Assembly (NCBI GenBank): GCA_029561305.1
Contig: JAKQJG010000140.1
Span: 27,421-91,420 of the forward strand
DNA: 64,000 nucleotides
Direction of reading: 5' to 3'
From: Bacteroidota bacterium
Lineage (GTDB): Bacteria > Bacteroidota > Bacteroidia > Chitinophagales > Chitinophagaceae
In this document: positions 45,956 to 54,304 of the stretch, one piece after another
How positions within the stretch are numbered: the first letter of the stretch is position 1
How the letters are laid out: every line of letters begins with the position of its first letter
Translations under genes and position numbers: made by a program
The notes under the pieces: model-generated
Database searches by the model: none
Seen by the model: the letters and a program-made list of their open reading frames with translations, nothing else
What the model was told of the DNA's origin: nothing

Positions 45956-48544
45956 CTACTGAGCATCCACATCCGCAATCATCACTACACTCTTAAAACG
46001 CTGTTCCGTCTGCAGCAAATTAAAATGATTCCTGATCACCTGTTTATACCGCTCTATCTTTTTCATATCCAACGGTAGTTTGATAAACAATTCCATCAGG
46101 TACTGGTTTCTTATCCTGCCAACGACCGGTGCTGCCGGACCAATCACAAAATTATTGAGATCCCTCATCAATGCCTGCCCTAACTTTTCAGCAATATCGT
46201 CCACCGTATCTTTTGACTTATGCTTCAACGTTATTTTAATGATCCGGCTGAACGGGGGATAAAAAAACTCTTTCCTGTTCTCCAGCTCAAAGGCATACAT
46301 TTTTTTATAATCATGCTGCTGCACAAATTGCAGCACCGGGTGATTCACCTGCGTGGCCTGGATCATCACTTTCCCCTGCTCCTCTTTTCGTCCGGCACGG
46401 CCACTCACCTGCTCCATCAATTGAAATGCACGCTCATTCACCCGGAAGTCAGCAAAGCTCATTAAACCGTCAGCATCCAAAATACCTACCAGGCTAACCT
46501 TTTCAAAGTCGAGCCCTTTTACCACCATCTGTGTGCCTACCAACACATCTATACGCTGCTGTTCAAATAATTTGATCAGGCTGTCGTGTGCTGTTTTTCC
46601 TCTCACCGAATCAACATCCATCCTGGCCACCCGAATATTTGGAAAATCTGCTTCGATGGTTTCCTCAATTTTTTCTGTACCAAAATTTTTCTCCATCCAG
46701 TTTACCGTGCCACAGGCAGGACACTCAACTAACTTTGGATAAGTAGTGCCGCAATAGTGGCAATGCATTTTATTCGAAAATTTATGTAAGGTCAGCGTAA
46801 CATCACAGTTTTTGCATTGGGGTAAATAACCGCAAGTGCCGCAAATAATGTAGGGTGAATATCCCCTCCTGTTTTGAAACAAAATAACCTGCCTGCCCGC
46901 AGCCACTGTTTTTTCAACGGCCTCTTTCAATTGCGGAGACAGCATGACTTTGCCTTTTTGAACTACTTTTCTTGTGTCAATTATTTCAATGGCCGGGAGT
47001 GTGATACCACCAAACCTTTCATTTAATTCAACCAAACCATACTTACCTTTTTGTGCATTGAAATAGGTTTCTATGGATGGTGTGGCGCTGCCTAGTAAAA
47101 CTTTTGCTGAAGTGAAGCCGTTCTGACCTTTGGTGCCGACCGGTGTGGCGATGATGCCGGTCTGACCTGCGGTACCGACCGGTGTGCCAACCGGAAACAA
47201 AGAAGCATAATAAACAGCCGCATCCCTCGCATTATACCTGGGTGCCGGATCATATTGTTTGAATGAACTGTCATGCTCTTCGTCCACAACGATCAATCCC
47301 AATTCTTTAAAAGGAAGAAACAACGCACTTCTTGCCCCAAGCACAATTCTTGTTTCACCTGTTTTAATTTTATTCCACAACTCTACCCTTTCGTTATTAT
47401 TAAATTTAGAATGATAGATCGCAATATTGCCGCCAAAATGTGTTTGCAACCGGCGGATCATTTGTGCCGTCAATGCAATTTCCGGCAGCAGGTACAATAC
47501 CTGTTTTCCTAAGTTGTAATACTGTTCAATCAGTTTAATATAGAGTTGTGTTTTGCCACTGCCGGTAACACCATGCAACAGGCAAATATTTCTATTGGTA
47601 AAGCTTTGTTGTACCTCCTCAAAAGCTTTTTGTTGTGCAGGACTCAATTCAAATTCAACCTGCATTGCCTTGGGCACGGATTTGATCCTGTCGATACTTC
47701 GTTTCTCAATAAATAAAACAGCTTTATCAACAAGTCCTTTTAGCTGTGCAACGGTGGCGCCTGATTTTTTTAATAGTTCAGGTTGTGTTACTTCGCCTTC
47801 GGTTTTTAAAAGATGCAAATAGGCTAATAGCAATTCCATTTGCTTGGGTGCTTTGCTCCAGCCTGCCTGTCCGGCAGGTGAATTGTTCAGCAGCTCACTT
47901 AAAGCTGCATCGCCGTTATATTGTGGATTAAGCACTACATAATTTTCCTTCTTACTTTTATACCGTTCGCTCAATGCCTCCCATACAGTACAAACCTTCT
48001 TTTCAATTAATTTTTTTATTACAGGATATACATGGGTGATATCCAGTATCTGCTGCACCTCGTTCAGGTTGAGTTGCTTTTTTATAAGCAGTGCTTCGGC
48101 CACCAGGTATTCATCGTTGCTCAGGTCTGAAAAATCATCGCCGTATTCATCATTGAATTGCAAAATGGTTTCGCTGCTAAGTTTAAAATGAGCAGGTAAT
48201 GCAGCCGCCATCACTTCGCCTTCACTGCACATATAGTAACCGGCTATCCAGTTCCACAATTGAAGTTGCTGTGGATACAATAAGGGTTCTTCATCCAGTA
48301 CATTTAAAATGGGCTTGGTTTCGTAAGCCGGTTGCTGTGTGCTGATCTTTTTTACCACTCCTGCATAGCGCTTGTTCTTCAGCGCCACTTCCACCCTGCA
48401 GCCAGGTTGTATTTTATCCTGGTATTTTTCAGTGATGCTGTAAGTATAGGTATTGGGTAAGGCTAACGGGAGGATCACTTCAGCATAAGCGATCACTTTT
48501 TCTGCTAAAAGCGCTGTTTGAAATATGTTAGCGGTGTCCTTCAT
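45956..48544 (-). CDS. priA: Primosomal replication protein N' (PriA helicase)
   Basis: 862 residues, longer than the usual ~730-820. Order: N-terminal DNA-binding domain with AEVILPLALPNTYTYSI, winged helix, Walker A GVTGSGKT, DEEHDSSFKQ (motif II), GSATPSIE (motif III), the eight-Cys zinc region (CGTCGYLPQCKNCD and HCHYCGTTYP...CPACG), and the C-terminal helicase half with SGRAGR. It restarts stalled replication forks. Between motifs II and III there is a 26-residue in-frame insert (47117-47194) of two 13-residue repeats; another small insert, SPAGQAG, comes from a DNA palindrome at 47862-47878. Confidence 0.93.
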   Translation of the reverse strand: MKDTANIFQTALLAEKVIAYAEVILPLALPNTYTYSITEKYQDKIQPGCRVEVALKNKRYAGVVKKISTQQPAYETKPILNVLDEEPLLYPQQLQLWNWIAGYYMCSEGEVMAAALPAHFKLSSETILQFNDEYGDDFSDLSNDEYLVAEALLIKKQLNLNEVQQILDITHVYPVIKKLIEKKVCTVWEALSERYKSKKENYVVLNPQYNGDAALSELLNNSPAGQAGWSKAPKQMELLLAYLHLLKTEGEVTQPELLKKSGATVAQLKGLVDKAVLFIEKRSIDRIKSVPKAMQVEFELSPAQQKAFEEVQQSFTNRNICLLHGVTGSGKTQLYIKLIEQYYNLGKQVLYLLPEIALTAQMIRRLQTHFGGNIAIYHSKFNNNERVELWNKIKTGETRIVLGARSALFLPFKELGLIVVDEEHDSSFKQYDPAPRYNARDAAVYYASLFPVGTPVGTAGQTGIIATPVGTKGQNGFTSAKVLLGSATPSIETYFNAQKGKYGLVELNERFGGITLPAIEIIDTRKVVQKGKVMLSPQLKEAVEKTVAAGRQVILFQNRRGYSPYIICGTCGYLPQCKNCDVTLTLHKFSNKMHCHYCGTTYPKLVECPACGTVNWMEKNFGTEKIEETIEADFPNIRVARMDVDSVRGKTAHDSLIKLFEQQRIDVLVGTQMVVKGLDFEKVSLVGILDADGLMSFADFRVNERAFQLMEQVSGRAGRKEEQGKVMIQATQVNHPVLQFVQQHDYKKMYAFELENRKEFFYPPFSRIIKITLKHKSKDTVDDIAEKLGQALMRDLNNFVIGPAAPVVGRIRNQYLMELFIKLPLDMKKIERYKQVIRNHFNLLQTEQRFKSVVMIADVDAQ
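47117..47194 (-). repeat. In-frame 39-bp tandem repeat insert in priA
   Basis: Two 39-bp units (similar words start at 47122 and 47161) code for PVGTAGQTGIIAT and PVGTKGQNGFTSA, with an extra PVGT in front. GC-rich against flanking priA. Confidence 0.85.
47862..47878. repeat. GC-rich palindrome within priA
   Basis: CCTGCC-tgtcc-GGCAGG. It codes in frame for part of SPAGQAG on the minus strand. Confidence 0.65.
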
Positions 48545-48611
48545 TTGGAAAAAGAACCTGGGTTAAACAAATACTTTCCGATGCCATGAAACAATAAGTA
48601 CAAGTGAGTGA

Positions 48612-48637
48612 CCCGCCGGCCAAAGTTGTACGGCGGG
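48612..48637. repeat. GC-rich hairpin upstream of priA
   Basis: CCCGCCG (48612-48618) and CGGCGGG (48631-48637) flank a 12-base loop, followed by gcaggcac. It has no U-run. It sits about 70-90 bases before the priA start, between priA and plsC. Confidence 0.65.
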
Positions 48638-48704
48638 CAGGCACAACGCTGATGACATGAAAAACAAATGTTGGTTACAAAAAGATGTCAAAAGTAAAAC
48701 ATAA

Positions 48705-49469
48705 TTAAGGCTTAATCCAGGATGCTTTATAGTCAATCAAATTTTCTTCCATCATTTTATACACTTTTTCTTTTAATGCGGGCATATCCTCCATGGTTAA
48801 TCCTTCCACCGGCACTTCTTCTAAAAAAACGGATCTTGATCTGCCGGGCGTGAACGAGAAAATACTTTCATAACCCATCCTGTCATACGCATCCAAAAAC
48901 AACAAGGGCTTAATAGGTGTTTGTGTTTCAATAGCAATGCGAAAAGCACCATCATAAAAATCTTTTAACGGCTGATGGGACATATTAAAAGTTCCTTCCG
49001 GGGCAATTACAACAGAAATGCCTTTACTGATAACAGATTTTAGCTGGTATACACTTTTTGCCCGGTTTTCCGGGCTGCTCCTGTCCACCGTTACTGCAGC
49101 CTGCCGGTACATAAAACCAAACACGGGTATCTTACCCATCTCCGCTTTTCCTAACACACGAAAATGCTGGCGGCGTACCGTTTTCATGATAACCGGAATA
49201 TCCCAATAAGAAATATGATTAAATACAAATACATATTGTTTAGAATTGTCATGTGGAGCTTTATAGATATTTCTGTGGTGCATACCCAACAAAGGGAACA
49301 GTATATCAGCCCAAAGCCAGCAAATCCTGTTTAAAAAGTTGCCACCCCTTATTTTACCAAAAAACGAGGCCAATACCACCAGCGGAAACACTACTAATAA
49401 GTATCCAACAAAAACCAGGACTGCATAAATGGTATATATATATTGTAACGGCTTCAGGAGTTTTTTCAT
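48705..49469 (-). CDS. plsC: 1-acyl-sn-glycerol-3-phosphate acyltransferase
   Basis: 254 residues. N-terminal membrane segment (about 14-36), acyltransferase motif NHISYWD (His85, Asp90), and PEGTFN. It makes phosphatidic acid from lysophosphatidic acid at the inner membrane. It is not next to other lipid genes; the lipid kinase/App1 pair lies 20 kb away. Confidence 0.9.
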   Translation of the reverse strand: MKKLLKPLQYIYTIYAVLVFVGYLLVVFPLVVLASFFGKIRGGNFLNRICWLWADILFPLLGMHHRNIYKAPHDNSKQYVFVFNHISYWDIPVIMKTVRRQHFRVLGKAEMGKIPVFGFMYRQAAVTVDRSSPENRAKSVYQLKSVISKGISVVIAPEGTFNMSHQPLKDFYDGAFRIAIETQTPIKPLLFLDAYDRMGYESIFSFTPGRSRSVFLEEVPVEGLTMEDMPALKEKVYKMMEENLIDYKASWIKP

Positions 49470-49654
49470 TCCAAGGTAAGTTTTGACTGCTTTTGAGACC
49501 TTTCCGGGGCCGGTTAATGGGTGATTTTAGTGTTGCTAAAGTGCAAATTGACTGTAACTTGGGCAAAATATCCACTTTTACTGAAAAACATGCCTAAAAA
49601 AATATAGATTTTAGAAGAAAACCTATACCTTCGCCGTCCTAAAATTTGGGATAT

Positions 49655-49960
49655 ATGTTAGCAGTTGTAAAAATAGCCGGACAGCAATTTACTGTAAAAG
49701 CAGGTGATAGCCTGTATGTTCCGCATATCGCTGGTAAAACCGGTGATAAAGTAGAGTTCTCCGAAGTGTTACTTACAGGTGACGGCGGAAATGTTGCCGC
49801 AGGCAGCGCAGTAAAAGCTGTTGTAAAAGCAGAAATACTGAGCGAACTTGTAAAAGGTGACAAAGTGATCGCTTTTAAAATGAAAAGGAGAAAAGGCTTT
49901 CGTAAAAAGCATGGTCACCGTACCCAATACACACAGATCAAAGTAACTGAAATTGCATAA
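49655..49960 (+). CDS. rplU: 50S ribosomal protein L21
   Basis: 101 residues with AVVKIAGQQFTVKAGD and the basic C-terminus KMKRRKGFRKKHGHRTQYTQIKV of L21. ATG 49655 is preferred over TTG 49646. Pairs with rpmA, the universal L21-L27 order. A near -7 box (TACCTTCG) is at about 49626. Confidence 0.96.
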   Translation: MLAVVKIAGQQFTVKAGDSLYVPHIAGKTGDKVEFSEVLLTGDGGNVAAGSAVKAVVKAEILSELVKGDKVIAFKMKRRKGFRKKHGHRTQYTQIKVTEIA

Positions 49961-49965
49961 TTAAA

Positions 49966-50040
49966 AGTTGTAAGTAACAAGTGATAAGTTATAAGTTGAA
50001 AAAACTTTAGACTTTCAACTTTAAACTTTAAACTCTAAAC
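49966..50040. repeat. Degenerate short-word and inverted repeat between rplU and rpmA
   Basis: AT-rich run of aagttataagtt and actttaaact words. AAGTTGAAA and TTTCAACTT form an inverted repeat with 11 bases between. Lies inside the rplU-rpmA operon. Confidence 0.6.
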
Positions 50041-50049
50041 TAAAATAAA

Positions 50050-50316
50050 ATGGCACATAAGAAAGGTGAAGGCTCGGTTAAGAATGGCCGTGATTCACAA
50101 AGCAAAAGATTAGGTGTGAAAATTTTCGGTGGTCAGTCTGCTGTTGCAGGTAACATCATCGTTCGTCAGCGTGGTACAGTTTATCATCCTGGAAAAAATG
50201 TTGGTGTTGGCAGAGATTTTACACTCTTCGCATTAACGGATGGTGTGGTTGAATTCAGAAAAGGTAAAGGTGATAAAAGCACAGTTTCTGTATCAGCATT
50301 GGAGGCTACAGCTTAA
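50050..50316 (+). CDS. rpmA: 50S ribosomal protein L27
   Basis: 88 residues. [20 protein letters not shown] and [18 protein letters not shown] are those of L27. The N-terminus starts directly with AHKK, so no cleaved leader of the Firmicutes type. Confidence 0.97.
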   Translation: MAHKKGEGSVKNGRDSQSKRLGVKIFGGQSAVAGNIIVRQRGTVYHPGKNVGVGRDFTLFALTDGVVEFRKGKGDKSTVSVSALEATA

Positions 50317-50398
50317 AAAAATAAAAGTTTTTTTTGGCAGATTAAAAAATGTTTTTATTTTTAGTGCATTATTTACTAACCATTAAATTTTAAAAAAC

Positions 50399-50527
50399 AT
50401 GGCAACTGCAAAAAAAGCCGCTAAAAAAGCTGCTCCAAAAAAAGCTGTAAAAAAAGCTGCTCCTAAAAAAGCTGCTAAAAAAGCTGCTCCAAAAAAAGCC
50501 GCTAAGAAAGCTGCTAAGAAAAAATAA
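50399..50527 (+). CDS. 42-residue Lys/Ala/Pro repeat peptide, histone H1-like
   Basis: ATG 50399 to TAA 50525-50527. After MAT the peptide is built only of A, K, P and one V, in units AKKAA-PKKA. It resembles the C-terminal tails of histone H1 and of AlgP/Hc1 proteins, which bind DNA by charge. The third codon positions vary (gct/gcc/gca, aaa/aag), so it is kept as protein. A perfect terminator follows. Too short for usual length cut-offs. Nucleoid role is inferred. Confidence 0.72.
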   Translation: MATAKKAAKKAAPKKAVKKAAPKKAAKKAAPKKAAKKAAKKK

Positions 50528-50558
50528 TTTTTTTCAAAAGAAAAAATTAATAGCATTA

Positions 50559-50585
50559 AGTCCTGGCGAATCGCCGGGACTTTTT
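50559..50585 (+). terminator. Rho-independent terminator of the Lys/Ala peptide gene
   Basis: GTCCTGGCG pairs with CGCCGGGAC (one G-T), small loop, then five T. Confidence 0.92.
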
Positions 50586-50706
50586 GTTGGGCGCGGGTTT
50601 CAGCCGATTCAATATTTTCCTTCTCTCCTGCTTCTTCACTATTTTTCAACCATTAACTTTAGGGTCTGCAACAAAAAAAATGTATGTTGCTGCTAATTTT
50701 TTATTT

Positions 50707-52389
50707 ATGGAAAATGCACTGATTGCAGAAAATTTTTCTCTTTTATCAAAACTAATGGACGTTCATGGAGAGAATAGTTTTAGGGCGAAGAGTTATTCCA
50801 TCGCCGCCTTCACCATCGATAATTTGCCCGAAAAGCTCAGCGAAACCCCAAAAGAGAAAATATTTTTTATAAAAGGCATCGGCGAATCCACCGGCAAAAA
50901 AGTAATTGAATTATTAGAAACAGGAGAATTAAAAGCATTGACTGACATCATTTCAAAAACACCCGAAGGGATCCTGGAGATGATGAACATAAAAGGTATT
51001 GGTCCAAAAAAAATTGCAACGATATGGAAAGAAATGGAAATTGAAACAGTAGGTGAACTGTTGTATGCATGTGAAGAGAACCGTTTAAAATTGTATAAAG
51101 GCTTTGGAGAAAAAACGCAGCAGAACGTAAAAGAAGCCATTGAATATTATTTCAAGAACAAGGGAAGTTTTTTATACGCACAAGTGGAGGTGATTGAAAA
51201 ACAAATTACCGGTTATCTTGAAAAATTATTTTCTCCCGGCAATGTTTTTGTCACCGGTTCTTTTTTAAGACAACTGGAAGTTATTGATGAACTGGAATAC
51301 GTGGTGAATGACAGCAATGAAAATGTAAAACCGAAATTCATCAGCGCCAACCCACCCCAACTGCTGGAAGAATCATCCAACTCTTTGCTATATAAACTAA
51401 CTAATGGTTTAAGGCTTCGTCTATATACAGGCACAGAAGAATTTAACAGCCACCTGTTCCGTTTTTCAGCCAACGAAACATTTATTGCTGCATTTATGGA
51501 GCAGTTTCCAACGGCTGATCTCAATAAAAGGATGGGAAATGATGACCAGCAGCTTTTTGAAAGTGTGGGCCTCAATTATATTCCGCCATTTGTGAGAGAA
51601 AAAGCCAGCATTTTACAAACAGCCACCAAACCATTCCCTGCATTAATACAGCCCGGCGATATAAAAGCGATAATACATAGCCACAGCAACTGGAGCGATG
51701 GCAGCAATACGATTGAAGAGATGGCCAAAGCATCTATTGCCAAAGGATTTGAATACCTCGTGATAAGCGATCATAGTAAGAGTGCATTTTATGCCAGTGG
51801 CCTGAGCGAGGAAAAGATAAAAGAGCAGCACAGGTATGTGGATGAATTAAACAGCCAACTGGCGCCATTCAAAATTTTTAAAAGTATTGAAAGCGATATT
51901 TTAAACGATGGCAGTCTTGATTACAGCGACAGTATCTTATCCACTTTCGACCTGGTGATCGCTTCTGTACATTCTAATTTGAAGATGCCCGAAGAAAAAG
52001 CAATGATGCGTTTACTAAAGGCTATTGAAAATCCGTACACAACCATTTTAGGACATATGACCGGCAGGCTATTACTCAGCCGCAAGGGCTACCCTGTTGA
52101 TCATAAAAAAATAATTGATGCCTGCGCCGCTAATAATGTGGTGATAGAACTGAATGCACACCCCAACCGGCTTGATATGGACTGGCGTTACATTGACTAT
52201 GCGCTGGAAAAAAATGTATTGATCTCCATTGACCCGGATGCACATTTTATTGAAGGCTTTGAAGATATACGTTATGGTGTACTGGTGGCGCAAAAAGCCA
52301 TGGTAACAAAAGAAAATAACCTGAGTAGTTTTTCTCTGCCGGCCTTTGAAAATTTCCTGGTGGGTCAACAAACAAAAAGAAAACTATAG
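50707..52389 (+). CDS. polX: PolX-like protein with PHP domain; polymerase site degraded
   Basis: 560 residues from ATG 50707. Order: helix-hairpin-helix DNA-binding parts (IKGIGESTGKK at 55-65, IKGIGPKKI at 95-103), an X-family nucleotidyltransferase region (about 170-300) and a PHP exonuclease domain (about 320-555). The PHP metal residues are present: His324, His326, Asp331, His356, Glu395, His422, His450, Asp511, His513. In the polymerase region the GS motif is Gly184-Ser185, but the catalytic DxD is Glu195-x-Glu197 and the third Asp appears lost (NGLRLRLYTG). Likely a repair 3'-5' exonuclease or phosphatase, not a polymerase. Upstream in-frame extension was rejected. Confidence 0.85.
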   Translation: MENALIAENFSLLSKLMDVHGENSFRAKSYSIAAFTIDNLPEKLSETPKEKIFFIKGIGESTGKKVIELLETGELKALTDIISKTPEGILEMMNIKGIGPKKIATIWKEMEIETVGELLYACEENRLKLYKGFGEKTQQNVKEAIEYYFKNKGSFLYAQVEVIEKQITGYLEKLFSPGNVFVTGSFLRQLEVIDELEYVVNDSNENVKPKFISANPPQLLEESSNSLLYKLTNGLRLRLYTGTEEFNSHLFRFSANETFIAAFMEQFPTADLNKRMGNDDQQLFESVGLNYIPPFVREKASILQTATKPFPALIQPGDIKAIIHSHSNWSDGSNTIEEMAKASIAKGFEYLVISDHSKSAFYASGLSEEKIKEQHRYVDELNSQLAPFKIFKSIESDILNDGSLDYSDSILSTFDLVIASVHSNLKMPEEKAMMRLLKAIENPYTTILGHMTGRLLLSRKGYPVDHKKIIDACAANNVVIELNAHPNRLDMDWRYIDYALEKNVLISIDPDAHFIEGFEDIRYGVLVAQKAMVTKENNLSSFSLPAFENFLVGQQTKRKL

Positions 52390-52974
52390 TTTGACGTCTT
52401 TAGACAAACCAGCGATATCTTTTTCAATACGCTTATTCCACTCTTCCTGCTTTGTTGTATTGATGCCATTGTTGGTTTCACTGTCATATTGCTGCTGCCG
52501 CTCACTCATTTGCTGTACAATTTCTTTATAGATATTTCGTAGTTGCGCCATAAAATCCGGCTGCTGAAAATTTGTTTGCCGTACCTTTTTTATAAACAAC
52601 AGTGTGCTCAAATAACTGATATCAAAATGGCGTTGCTCATGTGCCAGTATATAAGCAGTCTTGCCCCGCTCCTTCATCCATGAATCGTTTTTATTAAAAC
52701 TGCAATACACTTGTAAGGACAAAATACCTTTTTCATTTTCAGATTGATAACCTGCCTTGAACATAAAGCCAGAGGAAGTAATAGCCACTGCGTCAGTAGA
52801 GGCATCGGGCTGGCCTTTAAAATCGGCGATGGTTAATTGTTGTTGAGGATTGTAAATGATGATATCAGTAGTACCAGGGTTAGTGGCCAACCAGGTTATA
52901 CGGGTTTCAATTTTTTGTGCTGACACTGCAAAACTGGCTATCAAAAACAAGATCAAAGAAATGGTTTGCTTCAT
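52384..52974 (-). CDS. DUF922-like exported protein with HEQRHFD motif
   Basis: 196 residues from ATG 52974. Signal peptide 1-18 or so, cut before Gln (VSA/Q). The motif LAHEQRHFDI with the preceding SLQVYCSFNKNDSWMK fits DUF922, a putative zinc protease family (HExxH). Convergent with the PolX-like gene, overlapping by six bases at the stop codons. Confidence 0.78.
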   Translation of the reverse strand: MKQTISLILFLIASFAVSAQKIETRITWLATNPGTTDIIIYNPQQQLTIADFKGQPDASTDAVAITSSGFMFKAGYQSENEKGILSLQVYCSFNKNDSWMKERGKTAYILAHEQRHFDISYLSTLLFIKKVRQTNFQQPDFMAQLRNIYKEIVQQMSERQQQYDSETNNGINTTKQEEWNKRIEKDIAGLSKDVKL

Positions 52975-53045
52975 ATGCATACAAAACAAACAAATAAAAG
53001 CCTTTGCAGTTTTATTTAAAAACAGTTTAGAAATAAATTAACAGG

Positions 53046-54287
53046 CTACTCTTCTGTGTAGTTAAGGTCTTTATGAAAAGTTTCTTCTGTAAAATATACA
53101 GCCACCAGGGTAATAGCCATTACCAAAACGCCGGTGATAATGCCACTTTCAATAATTGTTAATCCCCATTTTTGCTGAAACAGATCTAGGAACAGCATAT
53201 TGATCAAAGGAAGGGCTCCACGAACCATATTGGGGATAGTGGTGGCAGCGGTGGCTCTGAGGTTGGTACCAAACTGTTCTGCCCCCATCGTAACGAAAAT
53301 GGCCCAAAAGCCCGTGCTGAAGCCCAGGAAGGTACAGGCGACATACATCATGGCATCATTCTGTATCATTCCACTAAAAAAGAAGGTCCCGGAAATGATT
53401 GTAAATGCATAAAATAAATAAAGTGCTTTTTTCCTGCTTTTAAAATACTGGCTTACAAAACCTACCAGTATATCGCCAACGGCAATAGCAGCGTAGGCAT
53501 ACATGATCGCTTTGCCTGATTCAATAGCGTTGTCTCCATAAAATGCATTTGCAAACCTGTTGCTATAGTTTACCAAAATGCCGATCACATACCAGGTTGG
53601 CAGCCCGATCAGGATGGCCAGTATGTATTTTTTAAAACGCTTTGCATCGTTAAAAAAAGCAAGCAGGTTTCCACGTGATACACCCTGTTGCTTTACATCT
53701 TTAAACATACCACTCTCGGCTACCGTTATACGCAAAAACAGGAGGGATACACCAAGACCTCCACCAATTTTATAACACAGGCGCCAGTCGTCGGTAAACT
53801 TAAAAGTAAAATAGGCAAACACAGCACCAAACAAACCGATGCCAGCTACCAGGGATGTCCCGATACCTCTTTTATTTTTAGGAAGTAATTCACTAACCAG
53901 GGTAATTCCGGCACCAAGTTCACCAGCCAGCCCGATACCGGCAAAAAATCTTGCATAAGCATACTGATCTGTATCCTGTACAAAACCAGTGATAAAATTA
54001 GCAACCGAGTATAAGATAATGGAGCCAAACAAAACAGAGAGCCTGCCTTTTTTATCGCCCATGATTCCCCACACGATACCACCGATCAGGAGCCCCACCA
54101 TTTGCCAGTTAATAATCTTTGTACTGGCTGCCAGTACCGCTTTACCATCCTGCAAGTTCACACCAAGATCTTTTAAACTTGGTTCTCTTACAATGGTAAA
54201 CAACAGCAGATCATATATATCCACAAAATACCCCAATGCAGCTACTATCACTGCCACATTAAAAATGGAAGCCGGCTTTTTATTCAT
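53046..54287 (-). CDS. MFS transporter
   Basis: 413 residues, about twelve membrane segments. MGDKKGRLSVLFGS between segments two and three is the MFS loop 2-3 motif. GELGAGITLVSELLPKNKRGIGTS resembles the sugar/organic-acid (SP or AAHS-like) members. It begins 17 bases after the DedA gene stop and is likely the third gene of an operon with the symporter and DedA genes. Substrate unknown. Confidence 0.88.
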   Translation of the reverse strand: MNKKPASIFNVAVIVAALGYFVDIYDLLLFTIVREPSLKDLGVNLQDGKAVLAASTKIINWQMVGLLIGGIVWGIMGDKKGRLSVLFGSIILYSVANFITGFVQDTDQYAYARFFAGIGLAGELGAGITLVSELLPKNKRGIGTSLVAGIGLFGAVFAYFTFKFTDDWRLCYKIGGGLGVSLLFLRITVAESGMFKDVKQQGVSRGNLLAFFNDAKRFKKYILAILIGLPTWYVIGILVNYSNRFANAFYGDNAIESGKAIMYAYAAIAVGDILVGFVSQYFKSRKKALYLFYAFTIISGTFFFSGMIQNDAMMYVACTFLGFSTGFWAIFVTMGAEQFGTNLRATAATTIPNMVRGALPLINMLFLDLFQQKWGLTIIESGIITGVLVMAITLVAVYFTEETFHKDLNYTEE

Positions 54288-54304
54288 ACGGGCAAATAAC
54301 CGTT

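Noticed and set aside
50383-50649. Minus-strand frame of 88 codons, Phe/Ala-rich
   Set aside because: Antisense shadow of the Lys/Ala repeat gene and its terminator; the Phe/Ala pattern is only the reverse of Lys/Ala codons.
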